Of a stretch of 64,000 bases of DNA, positions 35,382 through 44,219 are shown in pieces. Location: contig NZ_CP017705.1 in NCBI RefSeq assembly GCF_002706795.1, forward strand, positions 4,067,501-4,131,500. Reading direction: 5' to 3'. Made by a program: the position numbers and the translations under genes. The notes below the pieces were generated by a model, which saw nothing but the letters and a program-made list of their open reading frames with translations, ran no database searches and was not told the origin of the DNA. Within the stretch, counting starts at the first letter, position 1. Every line of letters begins with the position of its first letter. This DNA is from Brevibacillus laterosporus DSM 25 (GTDB lineage Bacteria; Bacillota; Bacilli; Brevibacillales; Brevibacillaceae).

Positions 35382-36473
35382 ATGAAAATCTTTGATTATC
35401 TGCAAAAATACGATTATGAACAATTGGTACTTTGTCAGGATGAGACTTCTGGATTAAAAGCAATTATTGCGATTCATGATACAACGCTTGGCCCAGCTTT
35501 GGGTGGTACACGTATGTGGATGTATAATTCTGAAGAAGAGGCAATTGAAGATGCACTTCGCTTGTCTCGTGGTATGACGTATAAAGCTGCGGCGGCAGGA
35601 CTTAATTTGGGTGGAGGAAAAGCGGTTATTATCGGTGATCCTCGTAAAGATAAGAGCGAAGAGTTATTCCGAGCATTCGGACGTTTTGTCCAAGGCTTAA
35701 ATGGTCGTTATATTACGGCTGAGGATGTAGGAACGACTGTTGCTGATATGGATTTAATTTATCAAGAAACCAATTATGTAACAGGCGTATCACCAGCATT
35801 TGGTTCTGGGGGTAATCCGTCGCCTGTAACAGCATATGGTGTGTATCGTGGGATGAAGGCAGCTGCAAAACGTGGCTTTGGTCATGATGATCTCTCCGGT
35901 AAAACGATTGCTATTCAAGGGGTAGGGAACGTTGCTTACAATTTGTGCCGCTATTTGCATGAAGAAGGTGCAAATCTAATTGTAACGGATATTAACATGG
36001 ATAATGTTCAACGTGCGGTAGTAGACTTTGGGGCTAAATCGGTAGGAGTCAATGAAATTTTCGGCGTTGAATGTGATATCTTCTCTCCTTGTGCATTAGG
36101 CGCAATCATCAATGATGATACCATTCCACAATTCAAAGCCAAAGTAATTGCTGGAGCGGCTAATAACCAATTGAAAGAAGAACGCCATGGCGACATCATT
36201 CAGGAAATGGGTATCGTCTATGCACCTGATTATGTAATCAATGCAGGTGGCGTTATCAACGTTGCGGATGAATTGCATGGCTACAACCGTGAACGTGCCA
36301 TGAAAAAGGTAGAAACTATTTACGATAACATGAACCGCGTATTTGAAATTGCGGATCGCGATAATATTCCAACGTATAAAGCGGCTGACCGTATGGCAGA
36401 AGAGCGTATTGCTCGCTTAGCTAGATCGCGTAAAACGTTTTTGCGTGATCCAAAAGCAAGCTTACCAAAGTAA
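35382..36473 (+). CDS. bcd: Leucine (branched-chain amino acid) dehydrogenase
   Basis: A 363-residue Glu/Leu/Phe/Val dehydrogenase: '[12 protein letters not shown]', '[17 protein letters not shown]' with the catalytic and substrate-binding Lys residues, and the NAD-binding '[17 protein letters not shown]'. It deaminates Leu, Ile and Val to the keto acids used by the following dehydrogenase complex. It is the first gene behind the sigma-54 promoter. AGGAGG is 10 bases upstream of the ATG. Unlike Bacillus subtilis, no ptb precedes it and no buk follows it. Confidence 0.95.
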   Translation: MKIFDYLQKYDYEQLVLCQDETSGLKAIIAIHDTTLGPALGGTRMWMYNSEEEAIEDALRLSRGMTYKAAAAGLNLGGGKAVIIGDPRKDKSEELFRAFGRFVQGLNGRYITAEDVGTTVADMDLIYQETNYVTGVSPAFGSGGNPSPVTAYGVYRGMKAAAKRGFGHDDLSGKTIAIQGVGNVAYNLCRYLHEEGANLIVTDINMDNVQRAVVDFGAKSVGVNEIFGVECDIFSPCALGAIINDDTIPQFKAKVIAGAANNQLKEERHGDIIQEMGIVYAPDYVINAGGVINVADELHGYNRERAMKKVETIYDNMNRVFEIADRDNIPTYKAADRMAEERIARLARSRKTFLRDPKASLPK

Positions 36474-36506
36474 GAACAACTTGACTGAAAAAAGCATTGG
36501 TAGTAC

Positions 36507-36541
36507 GGTAGTGCAAGAATGTTATTGATTCTTGCACTACC
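36507..36541 (+). other. Strong hairpin without U-tract between bcd and lpdV
   Basis: A perfect 14-bp stem (36507-36520 with 36528-36541, 7-base loop) with no T run on either side, so not a standard terminator. It could stabilise or process the bcd mRNA, or partly attenuate downstream expression. Confidence 0.6.
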
Positions 36542-36660
36542 TACACTATCTACTTCATGCCAAATCCCTAGATAAAAAGGCAGAACAAATGAGTAAAGAG
36601 TAGGAGTTGGACCATTTCTTGATACATCCAGCTCTTTTTTTAGTACCAGGTCATGGAATG

Positions 36661-36669
36661 TGGTATAAT
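36661..36669 (+). promoter_or_regulatory. Extended -10 promoter before lpdV
   Basis: TGGTATAAT is an extended -10 element 58 bases before the lpdV start; the -35 17 bases upstream (TAGTAC) is poor. It may let the dehydrogenase-complex genes be transcribed independently of sigma-54. Confidence 0.5.
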
Positions 36670-36726
36670 GTGTCTCGGTAAGGCAAAAGCAACACATAGC
36701 TACTACAGGGTAAAGGAGATGTGAAG

Positions 36727-38148
36727 ATGTCCCAAGAATTTGATCTTGTCGTGCTTGGTGGAGGAATTGGCGGCTATGTAGCGGCGATCCGTGCCACACA
36801 ATTAGGCATGTCGGTAGCCATCGTCGAAAAGGATAAAATGGGTGGAACGTGTCTGCACCGCGGATGCATACCTTCCAAAGCATTATTGCGTAGTGCCGAG
36901 GTTTTTGCCACGATCAAGGAAAGTGAGAAATACGGGGTACGCACAGGTAATGTAGAGCTAGATTTTGGGCTGGTACAACAGCGAAAACGCTCGATAACGG
37001 AACAGTTGCATAAAGGCGTAGAATACTTGATGAACAAAGGAAAAATCAAAATATATCAAGGATTTGGTCGTGTAATGGGGCCAAGTATTTTTTCTCCACA
37101 AGCTGGAGCGGTACGCATCGAGACAGCGGATGGTGAACAAGAAATCATTGTTCCTCGCTTTTTATTGATTGCAACCGGTTCTAGACCACGAGTATTACCT
37201 GGCCTAAACATAGATGGAATACATATAATGACGAGCGACGAAGCCTTGGAAATGGAACAGCTTCCTGCGTCCATGATCATCGTTGGCGGTGGGGTTATTG
37301 GTATCGAATGGGCTTCTTTATTAAGCGACTTTGGTGTGGATGTTACCGTAATGGAGTACGGGGATCGCATTTTGCCAACAGAAGATGCTGATATCAGTAA
37401 GGAATTAACCCGCATACTTAAAAAACGGAAAGTAAAAATCGTAACAAATGCAAAAGTGATATCTGAAAGTGCTCAGGTGGCAGATGGTCAAGTAAGTGTA
37501 CAAGCGGAAGTCAAAGGAGATATACAAACCTTTACCGCTGAAAAAATGCTCTTGTCTGTCGGACGCCAAGCTAATGTGGACAATTTAGGCGTAGAAGCGA
37601 CTGAAATTAAAATAGAACAGGGGCAAATTGCTGTTAATTCTACCTATCAAACGGCTGAACCGCATATTTATGCAATAGGAGACGTGATTGGTGGGATTCA
37701 ATTGGCTCATGTAGCTGCTCACGAGGGAATTTTGGCCGTTGAGCATATGAACAATCGAGCTGTTGAGGCACTTGATCCAACAAAGGTAGCTAAATGTACC
37801 TATAGTCGTCCTGAAGTAGCAAGTGTAGGTTTAAGTGAGGCAGAGGCGAAACAACAGGGTTATCGCGTAAAAACAGGGAAATTTAGTTTCAAGTCGCTAG
37901 GAAAAGCATTGGTTTTTGGAGAAAACGACGGATTTGTAAAATTGGTTGTCGATGAACAAACCAATGATGTGCTTGGTGTTCACATGATTGGACCACACGT
38001 TACTGAAATGATTTCAGAAGGAGCGTTAGCGCGTGTATTGGATGCGACCCCATGGGAGATCGCCCATACAATTCATCCGCACCCGACGTTGTCGGAAGCC
38101 TTTGCGGAAGCGGCTCTTGATATTGAAGGTCTGGCTATTCATTCTTAA
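36727..38148 (+). CDS. lpdV: Dihydrolipoamide dehydrogenase, E3 of the branched-chain complex
   Basis: A 473-residue flavoprotein: the FAD motif 'VVLGGGIGGYVAAIRATQLG', redox-active disulfide 'GGTCLHRGCIPSK', the NAD-binding 'MIIVGGGVIGIEWASLL', and the C-terminal His-Glu pair 'HPHPTLSEAFAE'. It reoxidises the lipoyl arm of E2 and makes NADH. ATG 36727 is 8 bases after GGAG; a GTG at 36721 is too close. It lies 18 bases ahead of bkdAA. Confidence 0.95.
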   Translation: MSQEFDLVVLGGGIGGYVAAIRATQLGMSVAIVEKDKMGGTCLHRGCIPSKALLRSAEVFATIKESEKYGVRTGNVELDFGLVQQRKRSITEQLHKGVEYLMNKGKIKIYQGFGRVMGPSIFSPQAGAVRIETADGEQEIIVPRFLLIATGSRPRVLPGLNIDGIHIMTSDEALEMEQLPASMIIVGGGVIGIEWASLLSDFGVDVTVMEYGDRILPTEDADISKELTRILKKRKVKIVTNAKVISESAQVADGQVSVQAEVKGDIQTFTAEKMLLSVGRQANVDNLGVEATEIKIEQGQIAVNSTYQTAEPHIYAIGDVIGGIQLAHVAAHEGILAVEHMNNRAVEALDPTKVAKCTYSRPEVASVGLSEAEAKQQGYRVKTGKFSFKSLGKALVFGENDGFVKLVVDEQTNDVLGVHMIGPHVTEMISEGALARVLDATPWEIAHTIHPHPTLSEAFAEAALDIEGLAIHS

Positions 38149-38166
38149 ATGCAGGGAGGAAACCTT

Positions 38167-39159
38167 ATGACCAAGAATCGTCATCAGGCTGTAGGTTTAA
38201 CCGATGAGCAAGTGCTGGAAATGTATCGCTACATGCTCTTGTCAAGAAAAGTGGATGAGCGTTTATGGCTGTTAAACCGAGCTGGGAAAGTTCCATTCGT
38301 TATTTCCTGCCAAGGTCAAGAAGCTGCTCAAGTTGGGGCTGCTTTTGCCTTTGATAAAGAAAAGGATTATTTATGCCCGTACTATCGGGATTTTGGAGCG
38401 GTTATGGTCTTTGGGCAAACAGCTCGCGATACGTTGTTATCTGCTTTTGCAAAAGCTGAAGATCCTAACAGTGGCGGTCGCCAAATGCCTGGTCATTTTG
38501 GTGGTAAGAAATACCGTATTTTGACAGGATCGAGCCCGGTTACTACACAGGTACCACATGCTGTAGGAATTGCTTTAGCAGGACGAATGACAGGCGAGAA
38601 TCATGCTGTCTTCACCTCTTTTGGAGAAGGATCTAGCAACCAAGGCGATTTCCATGAAGCGGCTAACTTCGCAGGCGTTCATAAATTGCCGGTTATTTTC
38701 TTCTGTGAAAACAATAAGTATGCCATTTCTGTGCCATTGAAAAAGCAATTGGCTTGCGAAAGCGTGGCAGACCGCGCTGTTGGTTATGGATTCCCAGGGG
38801 TTAGCGTAGATGGAAACGACCCAATTGAAGTGTATCGTGTCATGAAGGAAGCGGTTGATCGAGCAAAGGCTGGAGAAGGTCCTACTTTAGTGGAAGCCGT
38901 AACCTACCGTCTTGTACCTCATTCAAGTGACGATGATGATCGTGTATATCGGGATCGTGGAGAAGTGGATGAAGCGAAAAAACAAGACCCAATCATTACA
39001 TTTGCTCAGTATTTAAAAGAGGTAGGCCTCTTAACGGATGAGTCAGCGTCGGCTCTATCTAACGAAGTGCAAGCAATCGTAGATGAAGCAACGGAATACG
39101 CCGAACAGGCACCATATCCAGCGCCAGAATCGACTTTGACGCACGTATACGGATCGTAA
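38167..39159 (+). CDS. bkdAA: 2-oxoisovalerate dehydrogenase E1 alpha subunit
   Basis: A 330-residue thiamin-diphosphate enzyme, the same length as the Bacillus subtilis protein. The ThDP/Mg motif is 'GEGSSNQGDFHEAANFAGVH' with 'ENNKYAIS', and the phosphorylation-loop-like 'YRLVPHSSDDDDRVYR'. With BkdAB it decarboxylates branched 2-oxo acids and acylates E2. ATG 38167 follows GGGAGG at 7 bases; an upstream in-frame ATG overlaps that site. Confidence 0.95.
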   Translation: MTKNRHQAVGLTDEQVLEMYRYMLLSRKVDERLWLLNRAGKVPFVISCQGQEAAQVGAAFAFDKEKDYLCPYYRDFGAVMVFGQTARDTLLSAFAKAEDPNSGGRQMPGHFGGKKYRILTGSSPVTTQVPHAVGIALAGRMTGENHAVFTSFGEGSSNQGDFHEAANFAGVHKLPVIFFCENNKYAISVPLKKQLACESVADRAVGYGFPGVSVDGNDPIEVYRVMKEAVDRAKAGEGPTLVEAVTYRLVPHSSDDDDRVYRDRGEVDEAKKQDPIITFAQYLKEVGLLTDESASALSNEVQAIVDEATEYAEQAPYPAPESTLTHVYGS

Positions 39160-39171
39160 GGGGGAGTTAAG

Positions 39172-40155
39172 ATGGCAGTCATTTCTTTTATTGATGCAAT
39201 TACCATGGCGATGAAGGAAGAAATGCGTCGTGATCCCAAGGTATTTCTGTTGGGAGAAGACGTAGGAGTACGCGGAGGGGTATTTCGTGCGTCCAATGGT
39301 ATGATTGAAGAATTCGGGGAGCAACGTGTTATGGACACTCCTTTAGCTGAATCAGCGATTGTGGGTGTGGCAATTGGAGCAGCAGCCGTAGGTATGCGTC
39401 CTATTGCAGAGATACAATTTGCTGATTTCATTTTGCCAGCGGTGAACCAAATTGTTTCCGAGGCCGCTAAAATGCGTTATCGTTCCAATAATGATTGGAA
39501 TTGCCCACTTACTGTTCGAGCTCCATTTGGTGGTGGCGTACATGGAGCCCTGTACCATTCTCAATCCTTAGAAGCGATGTTTACAAACGTTCCAGGGTTA
39601 AAAGTGGTAGTTCCTTCTACCCCATATGATGCGAAAGGTTTATTAAAAGCAGCCATCCGTGACGAAGATCCGGTCTTGTTTTTTGAACATAAGCGTTGCT
39701 ATCGCTTGATTAAAGGCGAAGTACCAGAAGCAGACTACACAGTACCAATCGGTAAGGCAGATGTAAAGCGAGAAGGAGACGATATTACGGTCATCTCCTA
39801 TGGACTCACCCTGCATTTTGCTTTGCAAGCAGCGGAAAAGCTTGCTCAAGAAGGGATTTCTGCTCACGTTCTGGACCTGCGTACACTCTATCCGCTAGAC
39901 AAGGAAGCAATTGTAGAAGCGGCATCTAAAACGGGGAAAGTGTTAATCATCCATGAAGATAATAAAGAAGGCGGAGTTGGTGGCGAAGTAGCAGCTATTA
40001 TTGCTGAGCATTGTCTATTTGATCTGGATGCGCCCATTAAGCGTCTGTGCGGACCGGATGTACCGGCAATGCCATACAGCCCACCGATGGAAAAGTTCTT
40101 TATGTTAAGTCCAGAAAAAGTATTGGAAGCGATGCGTGAATTAGCGCACTTCTAG
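39172..40155 (+). CDS. bkdAB: 2-oxoisovalerate dehydrogenase E1 beta subunit
   Basis: A 327-residue transketolase-like subunit starting 'MAVISFIDAITMAMKEEM', with 'FLLGEDVGVRGGVFRA', 'RAPFGGGVHGALYHSQS' and the C-terminal transketolase domain ('ITVISYGLTLHFALQAAEKL'). It completes the E1 alpha2-beta2 active site. GGGGGAG precedes the ATG and the gene is 12 bases behind bkdAA. Confidence 0.95.
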   Translation: MAVISFIDAITMAMKEEMRRDPKVFLLGEDVGVRGGVFRASNGMIEEFGEQRVMDTPLAESAIVGVAIGAAAVGMRPIAEIQFADFILPAVNQIVSEAAKMRYRSNNDWNCPLTVRAPFGGGVHGALYHSQSLEAMFTNVPGLKVVVPSTPYDAKGLLKAAIRDEDPVLFFEHKRCYRLIKGEVPEADYTVPIGKADVKREGDDITVISYGLTLHFALQAAEKLAQEGISAHVLDLRTLYPLDKEAIVEAASKTGKVLIIHEDNKEGGVGGEVAAIIAEHCLFDLDAPIKRLCGPDVPAMPYSPPMEKFFMLSPEKVLEAMRELAHF

Positions 40156-40173
40156 GCAAAAGGAGGACGAACC

Positions 40174-41523
40174 ATGGCAACGAAAGTACTCATGCCACAA
40201 TTGGGCGAGAGCGTTACAGAAGGTACCATCACTAAATGGCTTGTAAATGTGGGCGATGTGGTCAACAAGTATGATCCGTTAGCTGAAGTAAATACAGATA
40301 AAGTAACAGCAGAAGTACCATCCACTGTATCGGGACGAATCAAGGAGATAGTAGTTCCTGAAGGAGAGACAGTTAGTGTCGGTACCCTGATCCTTCATAT
40401 AGACGAGGGAACGGAAAGCGCCAGTGAATCAACAGATAATGTAGAAGCAGGCTTGCAAGAATCTGCTACTCCGATGCCGTCTCCAGTTTCAACTGGACCT
40501 GTTTCTACGACAAGTGAAACAAAGGGGCAACCTGAAAGGAAACAACGTTATTCTCCTGCAGTGATGCGACTTGCTCAGGATAATAACATTGATCTATCCC
40601 TTGTGATTGGTACAGGCCTAGAAGGACGTATTACGCGCAAGGATGTACAAAAGGTAATAGATCAAGGTGGATTACCACAAGCAGCCAATACGAACAAATT
40701 AGCAACTACTCCACAGCCTGCTACAATGGCAGTTAGTACACAAGCACCATCTATACCAGTGGCTCAGCAGTCCAATAGTATCAATACAATGACTGCTTCA
40801 ACATCTAGTCAAGTATCTGTAGCAGCAGGAGACCAGAGCATTCCTGTGACGCCTGTACGTAAAACGATAGCGTCACGTATGGTGCAAAGTAAACATGAAT
40901 CACCGCACGCATGGATGATGGTTGAGGTGGACGCGACAAATCTAGTTCATTTCCGCAATAGTGTTAAGGATGAATTTAAGAAAAAAGAAGGCGTTTCTTT
41001 AACATTCCTGCCATTCTTTATTAAAGCGGTTGTAGAAGCTTTAAAAGAATTTCCTATGCTTAACTCATCATGGGCAGGCGATCAAATTATCGTTCGTAAA
41101 AACGTAAATATCTCTATTGCCGTAGCGAGCGAGGATGCTTTATTTGTTCCAGTAATTAAAGATGCTGATCAAAAATCGGTGTACGGTATTGCCAAATCAA
41201 TTGAAGATTTAGCAAACCGGGCACGAGCAGGTAAATTAACGATGGATGATATGAGCGGCGGGACCTTTACGGTAAACAATACTGGTTCGTTTGGTTCGGT
41301 GCTATCACAACCTATCATCAACGCACCACAAGCGGCGATTATGAGCGTGGAATCCATTGTGAAACGTCCAGTGGTTATAAACGATATGATTGCTGTTCGT
41401 TCCATGGTTAACTTGTGCCTGTCACTAGATCATCGCGTTCTCGACGGGTTAGTGTGTGGACGATTCCTGCAAAGTGTAAAAGAAAAATTGGAAGCAATTG
41501 GCCCAGAAACAAAGGTTTATTAG
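40174..41523 (+). CDS. bkdB: Lipoamide acyltransferase, E2 of the branched-chain complex
   Basis: A 449-residue protein: a lipoyl domain (about 1-76) with the lipoylated Lys in 'VNTDKVTAEV', a Ser/Thr/Pro-rich linker, the E1/E3-binding domain (about 121-160, 'YSPAVMRLAQDNNIDLSL' and 'GRITRKDV'), a second linker, and the acyltransferase domain ending with 'SLDHRVLDG' (HxxxDG catalytic motif). It transfers the branched acyl group to CoA, giving isobutyryl-, isovaleryl- and 2-methylbutyryl-CoA for fatty-acid priming or catabolism. Last gene of the operon, followed by a terminator. Confidence 0.95.
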   Translation: MATKVLMPQLGESVTEGTITKWLVNVGDVVNKYDPLAEVNTDKVTAEVPSTVSGRIKEIVVPEGETVSVGTLILHIDEGTESASESTDNVEAGLQESATPMPSPVSTGPVSTTSETKGQPERKQRYSPAVMRLAQDNNIDLSLVIGTGLEGRITRKDVQKVIDQGGLPQAANTNKLATTPQPATMAVSTQAPSIPVAQQSNSINTMTASTSSQVSVAAGDQSIPVTPVRKTIASRMVQSKHESPHAWMMVEVDATNLVHFRNSVKDEFKKKEGVSLTFLPFFIKAVVEALKEFPMLNSSWAGDQIIVRKNVNISIAVASEDALFVPVIKDADQKSVYGIAKSIEDLANRARAGKLTMDDMSGGTFTVNNTGSFGSVLSQPIINAPQAAIMSVESIVKRPVVINDMIAVRSMVNLCLSLDHRVLDGLVCGRFLQSVKEKLEAIGPETKVY

Positions 41524-41539
41524 GACTAAATAAAATGGG

Positions 41540-41578
41540 AAAAATGGGGAGGATAGGTAATCTTCCTCATTTTTTTTA
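41540..41578 (+). terminator. Terminator of the bkd operon
   Basis: A 15-bp stem, 41540-41554 with 41560-41574 (two G-T pairs), loop AGGTA, followed by T residues. Confidence 0.88.
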
Positions 41579-41752
41579 CTTTTTTATGTAACTTTTTCAC
41601 GATTTGTTCGTATTAAATAATGGATACTATTTTAAAATTGCCTTAAAGCTATCAACAACTTTGTCTTATTAACATACTGTTAATGGTACACTGAAAGGGA
41701 GAGTTGGGTTTTTCCAAAGGCAAAAAAATCGAGAGTGAACAGGAGGAGAATT

Positions 41753-43819
41753 ATGAAACAACAACTAAAGAGAGGCGCATTCCTACTGCTAGCATCGACT
41801 CTAGCAATTACACCTTTGGTCTCTGTTCCGCAGAGTACATACGCAGCGAAGAATCTATCTATTGATGCTGACGACACTGACACAGAAGAGAAAACTACGT
41901 ACACGCTTAAATTTAAAGCAGGGGACGACCTGAAAAAAGGAGACAAAATCACAGTAAAATTTGATAGTGATTTTGACCTAAAAAATGTTAAAAAGAGTTC
42001 CATTGAAATCGATGGAGACTCTATTAAAGATTTAAAGAAAAGTGGTTCAAAATTGACGATCACTATTCCCTCTAGAATTGATGAGGGTGATCGTGTAGAA
42101 ATCGAAATCGATGATGTCATTAATCCAGATGATAGTGGGGAATATGACATTTCTGTTGACGATGGAGACGATGAAGCAGAAGAAAGCATTAAAATCGGAA
42201 AAGGCAAAAGCTCTTCTTCAAAAAGTAAAACGGAGAAAAGTGCCTTTTCCGTTGACTTTGGAAGCAAATATCAAGATGAAAAAACATCTCTTGAAATTTC
42301 CCGAATTGATCTAAATGACAAGTTAGATGATTCGAAGTATGTGGAAGTGACATTCCCTTACTCTAGTATGCTACCTAATAGAATTAGCACTAGTGATGTT
42401 GAATTAAACGGATATTCACCAAAAGACGTTGAGATCTCTGGTCGAACAGTTAAAATTAAACCTGGCTCCAAAGCAGATGGGGATAAAAAGCTAACAATTA
42501 AATTTAACAAGGATGCTGGGATCAGAACTCCTTCTTCCAGTAGCTCTTTTAAAGTAGAAGTCGATTATAAAAATACGACCTACGTTTCAAAAGAGTTTGA
42601 ATTGAAAAAAGGCTCCTCCTCTGTAGATAGTGATTACAGTGTCACCTTATCAGACAGCAATCCAGGGGCTCGCACAAGTGTGTCCATGGAAGTAAAATTA
42701 AAGGATGAGCTTAGAGGCGGCAATGATATTTATGTAGAATTTCCTACCCAAGATATGGTGCCAGGCTATATTTTTAGCACATCTGCAACAATCAATGGAA
42801 CAGCTGTGAGATCTATTGGCGTTTCAGGGCGTACCGTAACCTTGTCAACACCTTATAACTTCTCTAGTTCAGATCGTGTTCGTATCGAATTTAAGAACGA
42901 TGCGTTCATTAAAATGCCTACATCAACAGGTAACTACGATCTGGCTGTAAAATATAGAGATACAACTTACCGTTCGAAGTCGTTTTCTGTGACAGCAGGA
43001 GGAGTAACACCAACGAATCCGACTAATCCGACAAGCCCGACTAATCCTACGGTTCCTGTAATTCCTGCCAACAACAGCACAGCGACTGTATCACTTAGCA
43101 AGCCTAATCCGAATGCCATTACTGGTATGACTGTTGGTATTAAGGCACTAGGCGTTGGTCTTAGCACTGCAGACTATATTGAAGTGGTTATGCCAACATC
43201 CTTCCGTGTCCCTACGACCATTCCAACAACAGCAGTGACTGTTAATGGAACATATCCAAGCTATGTTGGTACTCGTGGACAAAACTTGGTTATCTACCCA
43301 TCGGTTAACCTACCTGCAGGTCAAGCAGTAAGCGTAGCCGTAAATGAAAATGCAAAAATCCAAACACCTGGTGCATCTAACATTTACAATGTAGGCGTAT
43401 ATACTTCTGCAGAAAAAAATCCATTGTTCATCCGCCAAGTAACGGTTGGTGCACAAAACGGGATCAGCTTTAAAGTAGGTGCAGCATCCTTTAAAACCCA
43501 AGGAAAAACCTATCCATTGGCTGTAGCTCCTTACACATTGAATGGTAATACCATGGTACCAGCTACCTTTGTGCGTGATGGTTTAAAAGTAAGCACAACA
43601 TATACAAAAGCAGCCGCTACTGTAAAACATGGAAATACAACGATGACCTTTAAAGTAGGATCAAATGTTGTCAACATCAACGGTAAGAACTATACCTTGC
43701 CATCTGCTGTACAATTGAAAAACAATGTACCAATGTTACCAATTCGTACAATCACAGATAACTTGCGCTTCAACCTAGCGTGGGATAACGCTTCTTCCAG
43801 CGTCATTATCTTTAAATAA
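41753..43819 (+). CDS. Large secreted surface protein with tandem beta domains and a C-terminal stalk domain
   Basis: A 688-residue protein. ATG 41753 follows AGGAGGAG. The signal peptide is 1-27 ('LLLASTLAITPLVSVPQS', cleavage after 'TYA'). Four homologous units of about 120 residues follow (roughly 30-140, 160-285, 290-415, 440-560), each with '-P-x-I-x-T-x-x-x-x-N-G' and 'SGRTV' turns and 'DYKNTTYVSKEFEL'-like ends. A Thr/Pro-rich linker (about 418-436) precedes the fourth. Residues about 575-688 form a copper-amine-oxidase-like stalk domain ('MVPATFVRDGL', 'MLPIRTITDNL'). Very Lys/Asp/Ser-rich in the N-terminal third. No S-layer-homology motif seen. Own terminator. Likely a cell-surface or extracellular matrix protein. 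Confidence 0.8.
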   Translation: MKQQLKRGAFLLLASTLAITPLVSVPQSTYAAKNLSIDADDTDTEEKTTYTLKFKAGDDLKKGDKITVKFDSDFDLKNVKKSSIEIDGDSIKDLKKSGSKLTITIPSRIDEGDRVEIEIDDVINPDDSGEYDISVDDGDDEAEESIKIGKGKSSSSKSKTEKSAFSVDFGSKYQDEKTSLEISRIDLNDKLDDSKYVEVTFPYSSMLPNRISTSDVELNGYSPKDVEISGRTVKIKPGSKADGDKKLTIKFNKDAGIRTPSSSSSFKVEVDYKNTTYVSKEFELKKGSSSVDSDYSVTLSDSNPGARTSVSMEVKLKDELRGGNDIYVEFPTQDMVPGYIFSTSATINGTAVRSIGVSGRTVTLSTPYNFSSSDRVRIEFKNDAFIKMPTSTGNYDLAVKYRDTTYRSKSFSVTAGGVTPTNPTNPTSPTNPTVPVIPANNSTATVSLSKPNPNAITGMTVGIKALGVGLSTADYIEVVMPTSFRVPTTIPTTAVTVNGTYPSYVGTRGQNLVIYPSVNLPAGQAVSVAVNENAKIQTPGASNIYNVGVYTSAEKNPLFIRQVTVGAQNGISFKVGAASFKTQGKTYPLAVAPYTLNGNTMVPATFVRDGLKVSTTYTKAAATVKHGNTTMTFKVGSNVVNINGKNYTLPSAVQLKNNVPMLPIRTITDNLRFNLAWDNASSSVIIFK

Positions 43820-43834
43820 GAACTTATTTCATGA

Positions 43835-43898
43835 AAAACACCCCCCAGAACAGATGGAGATTCATTCGCTTCCATCTTTCAACTGGGGGGTGTTTTTT
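43835..43898. terminator. Large two-part terminator hairpin
   Basis: The outer stem of 14 bp (43835-43848 with 43883-43896) contains CCCCCC/GGGGGG; an inner stem AGATGGA/TCCATCT (43852-43858, 43871-43877) extends it. T runs follow on the plus strand and, as A runs, precede the stem, so it can serve both directions. Confidence 0.9.
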
Positions 43899-43919
43899 AT
43901 TTTGGTCCTTTTTCCTATA

Positions 43920-44006
43920 CTATACGTATTGAAGAACCATCGGAACAACAAGGGCCAGTACAAGAATAATGACCAAAATTTTGGCGATTGTAGATTGATG
44001 TTTCAA
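43920..44006 (-). CDS. Single-helix membrane microprotein (28 aa)
   Basis: TTG 44006 with AAGGAG nine bases upstream encodes 'MKHQSTIAKILVIILVL' followed by 'ALVVPMVLQYV', a basic start and one membrane helix. The bidirectional terminator after its stop supports a transcript. Size and topology recall the Firmicutes stressosome-associated mini-protein Prli42, but the sequence match by eye is weak, so this is only a suggestion. Confidence 0.5.
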   Translation of the reverse strand: MKHQSTIAKILVIILVLALVVPMVLQYV

Positions 44007-44137
44007 TATAGACAACTCCTTTTCATTTGTTCAATAAAGTTGCATAAGGTTTTACTTTAACTAAATCAGTTTGCAAAACCAAAATTTCTAAAAAAATGAA
44101 TCAGCTTTCTTAAATGTACAAATGCTTCTACCGTTGA

Positions 44138-44165
44138 TTGAAAAACGGCGATGCTATGCTAGAAT
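44138..44165 (+). promoter_or_regulatory. Sigma-A promoter of the methylmalonyl-CoA operon
   Basis: TTGAAA (44138-44143), 16 bases, TAGAAT (44160-44165) with TGC directly before the -10. It lies 55 bases before the mutase gene. Confidence 0.6.
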
Positions 44166-44219
44166 AAAATAGAGGAGAATTCTTAATTTTTCCATTATGC
44201 TGGCATTGGGGGAGAACAC

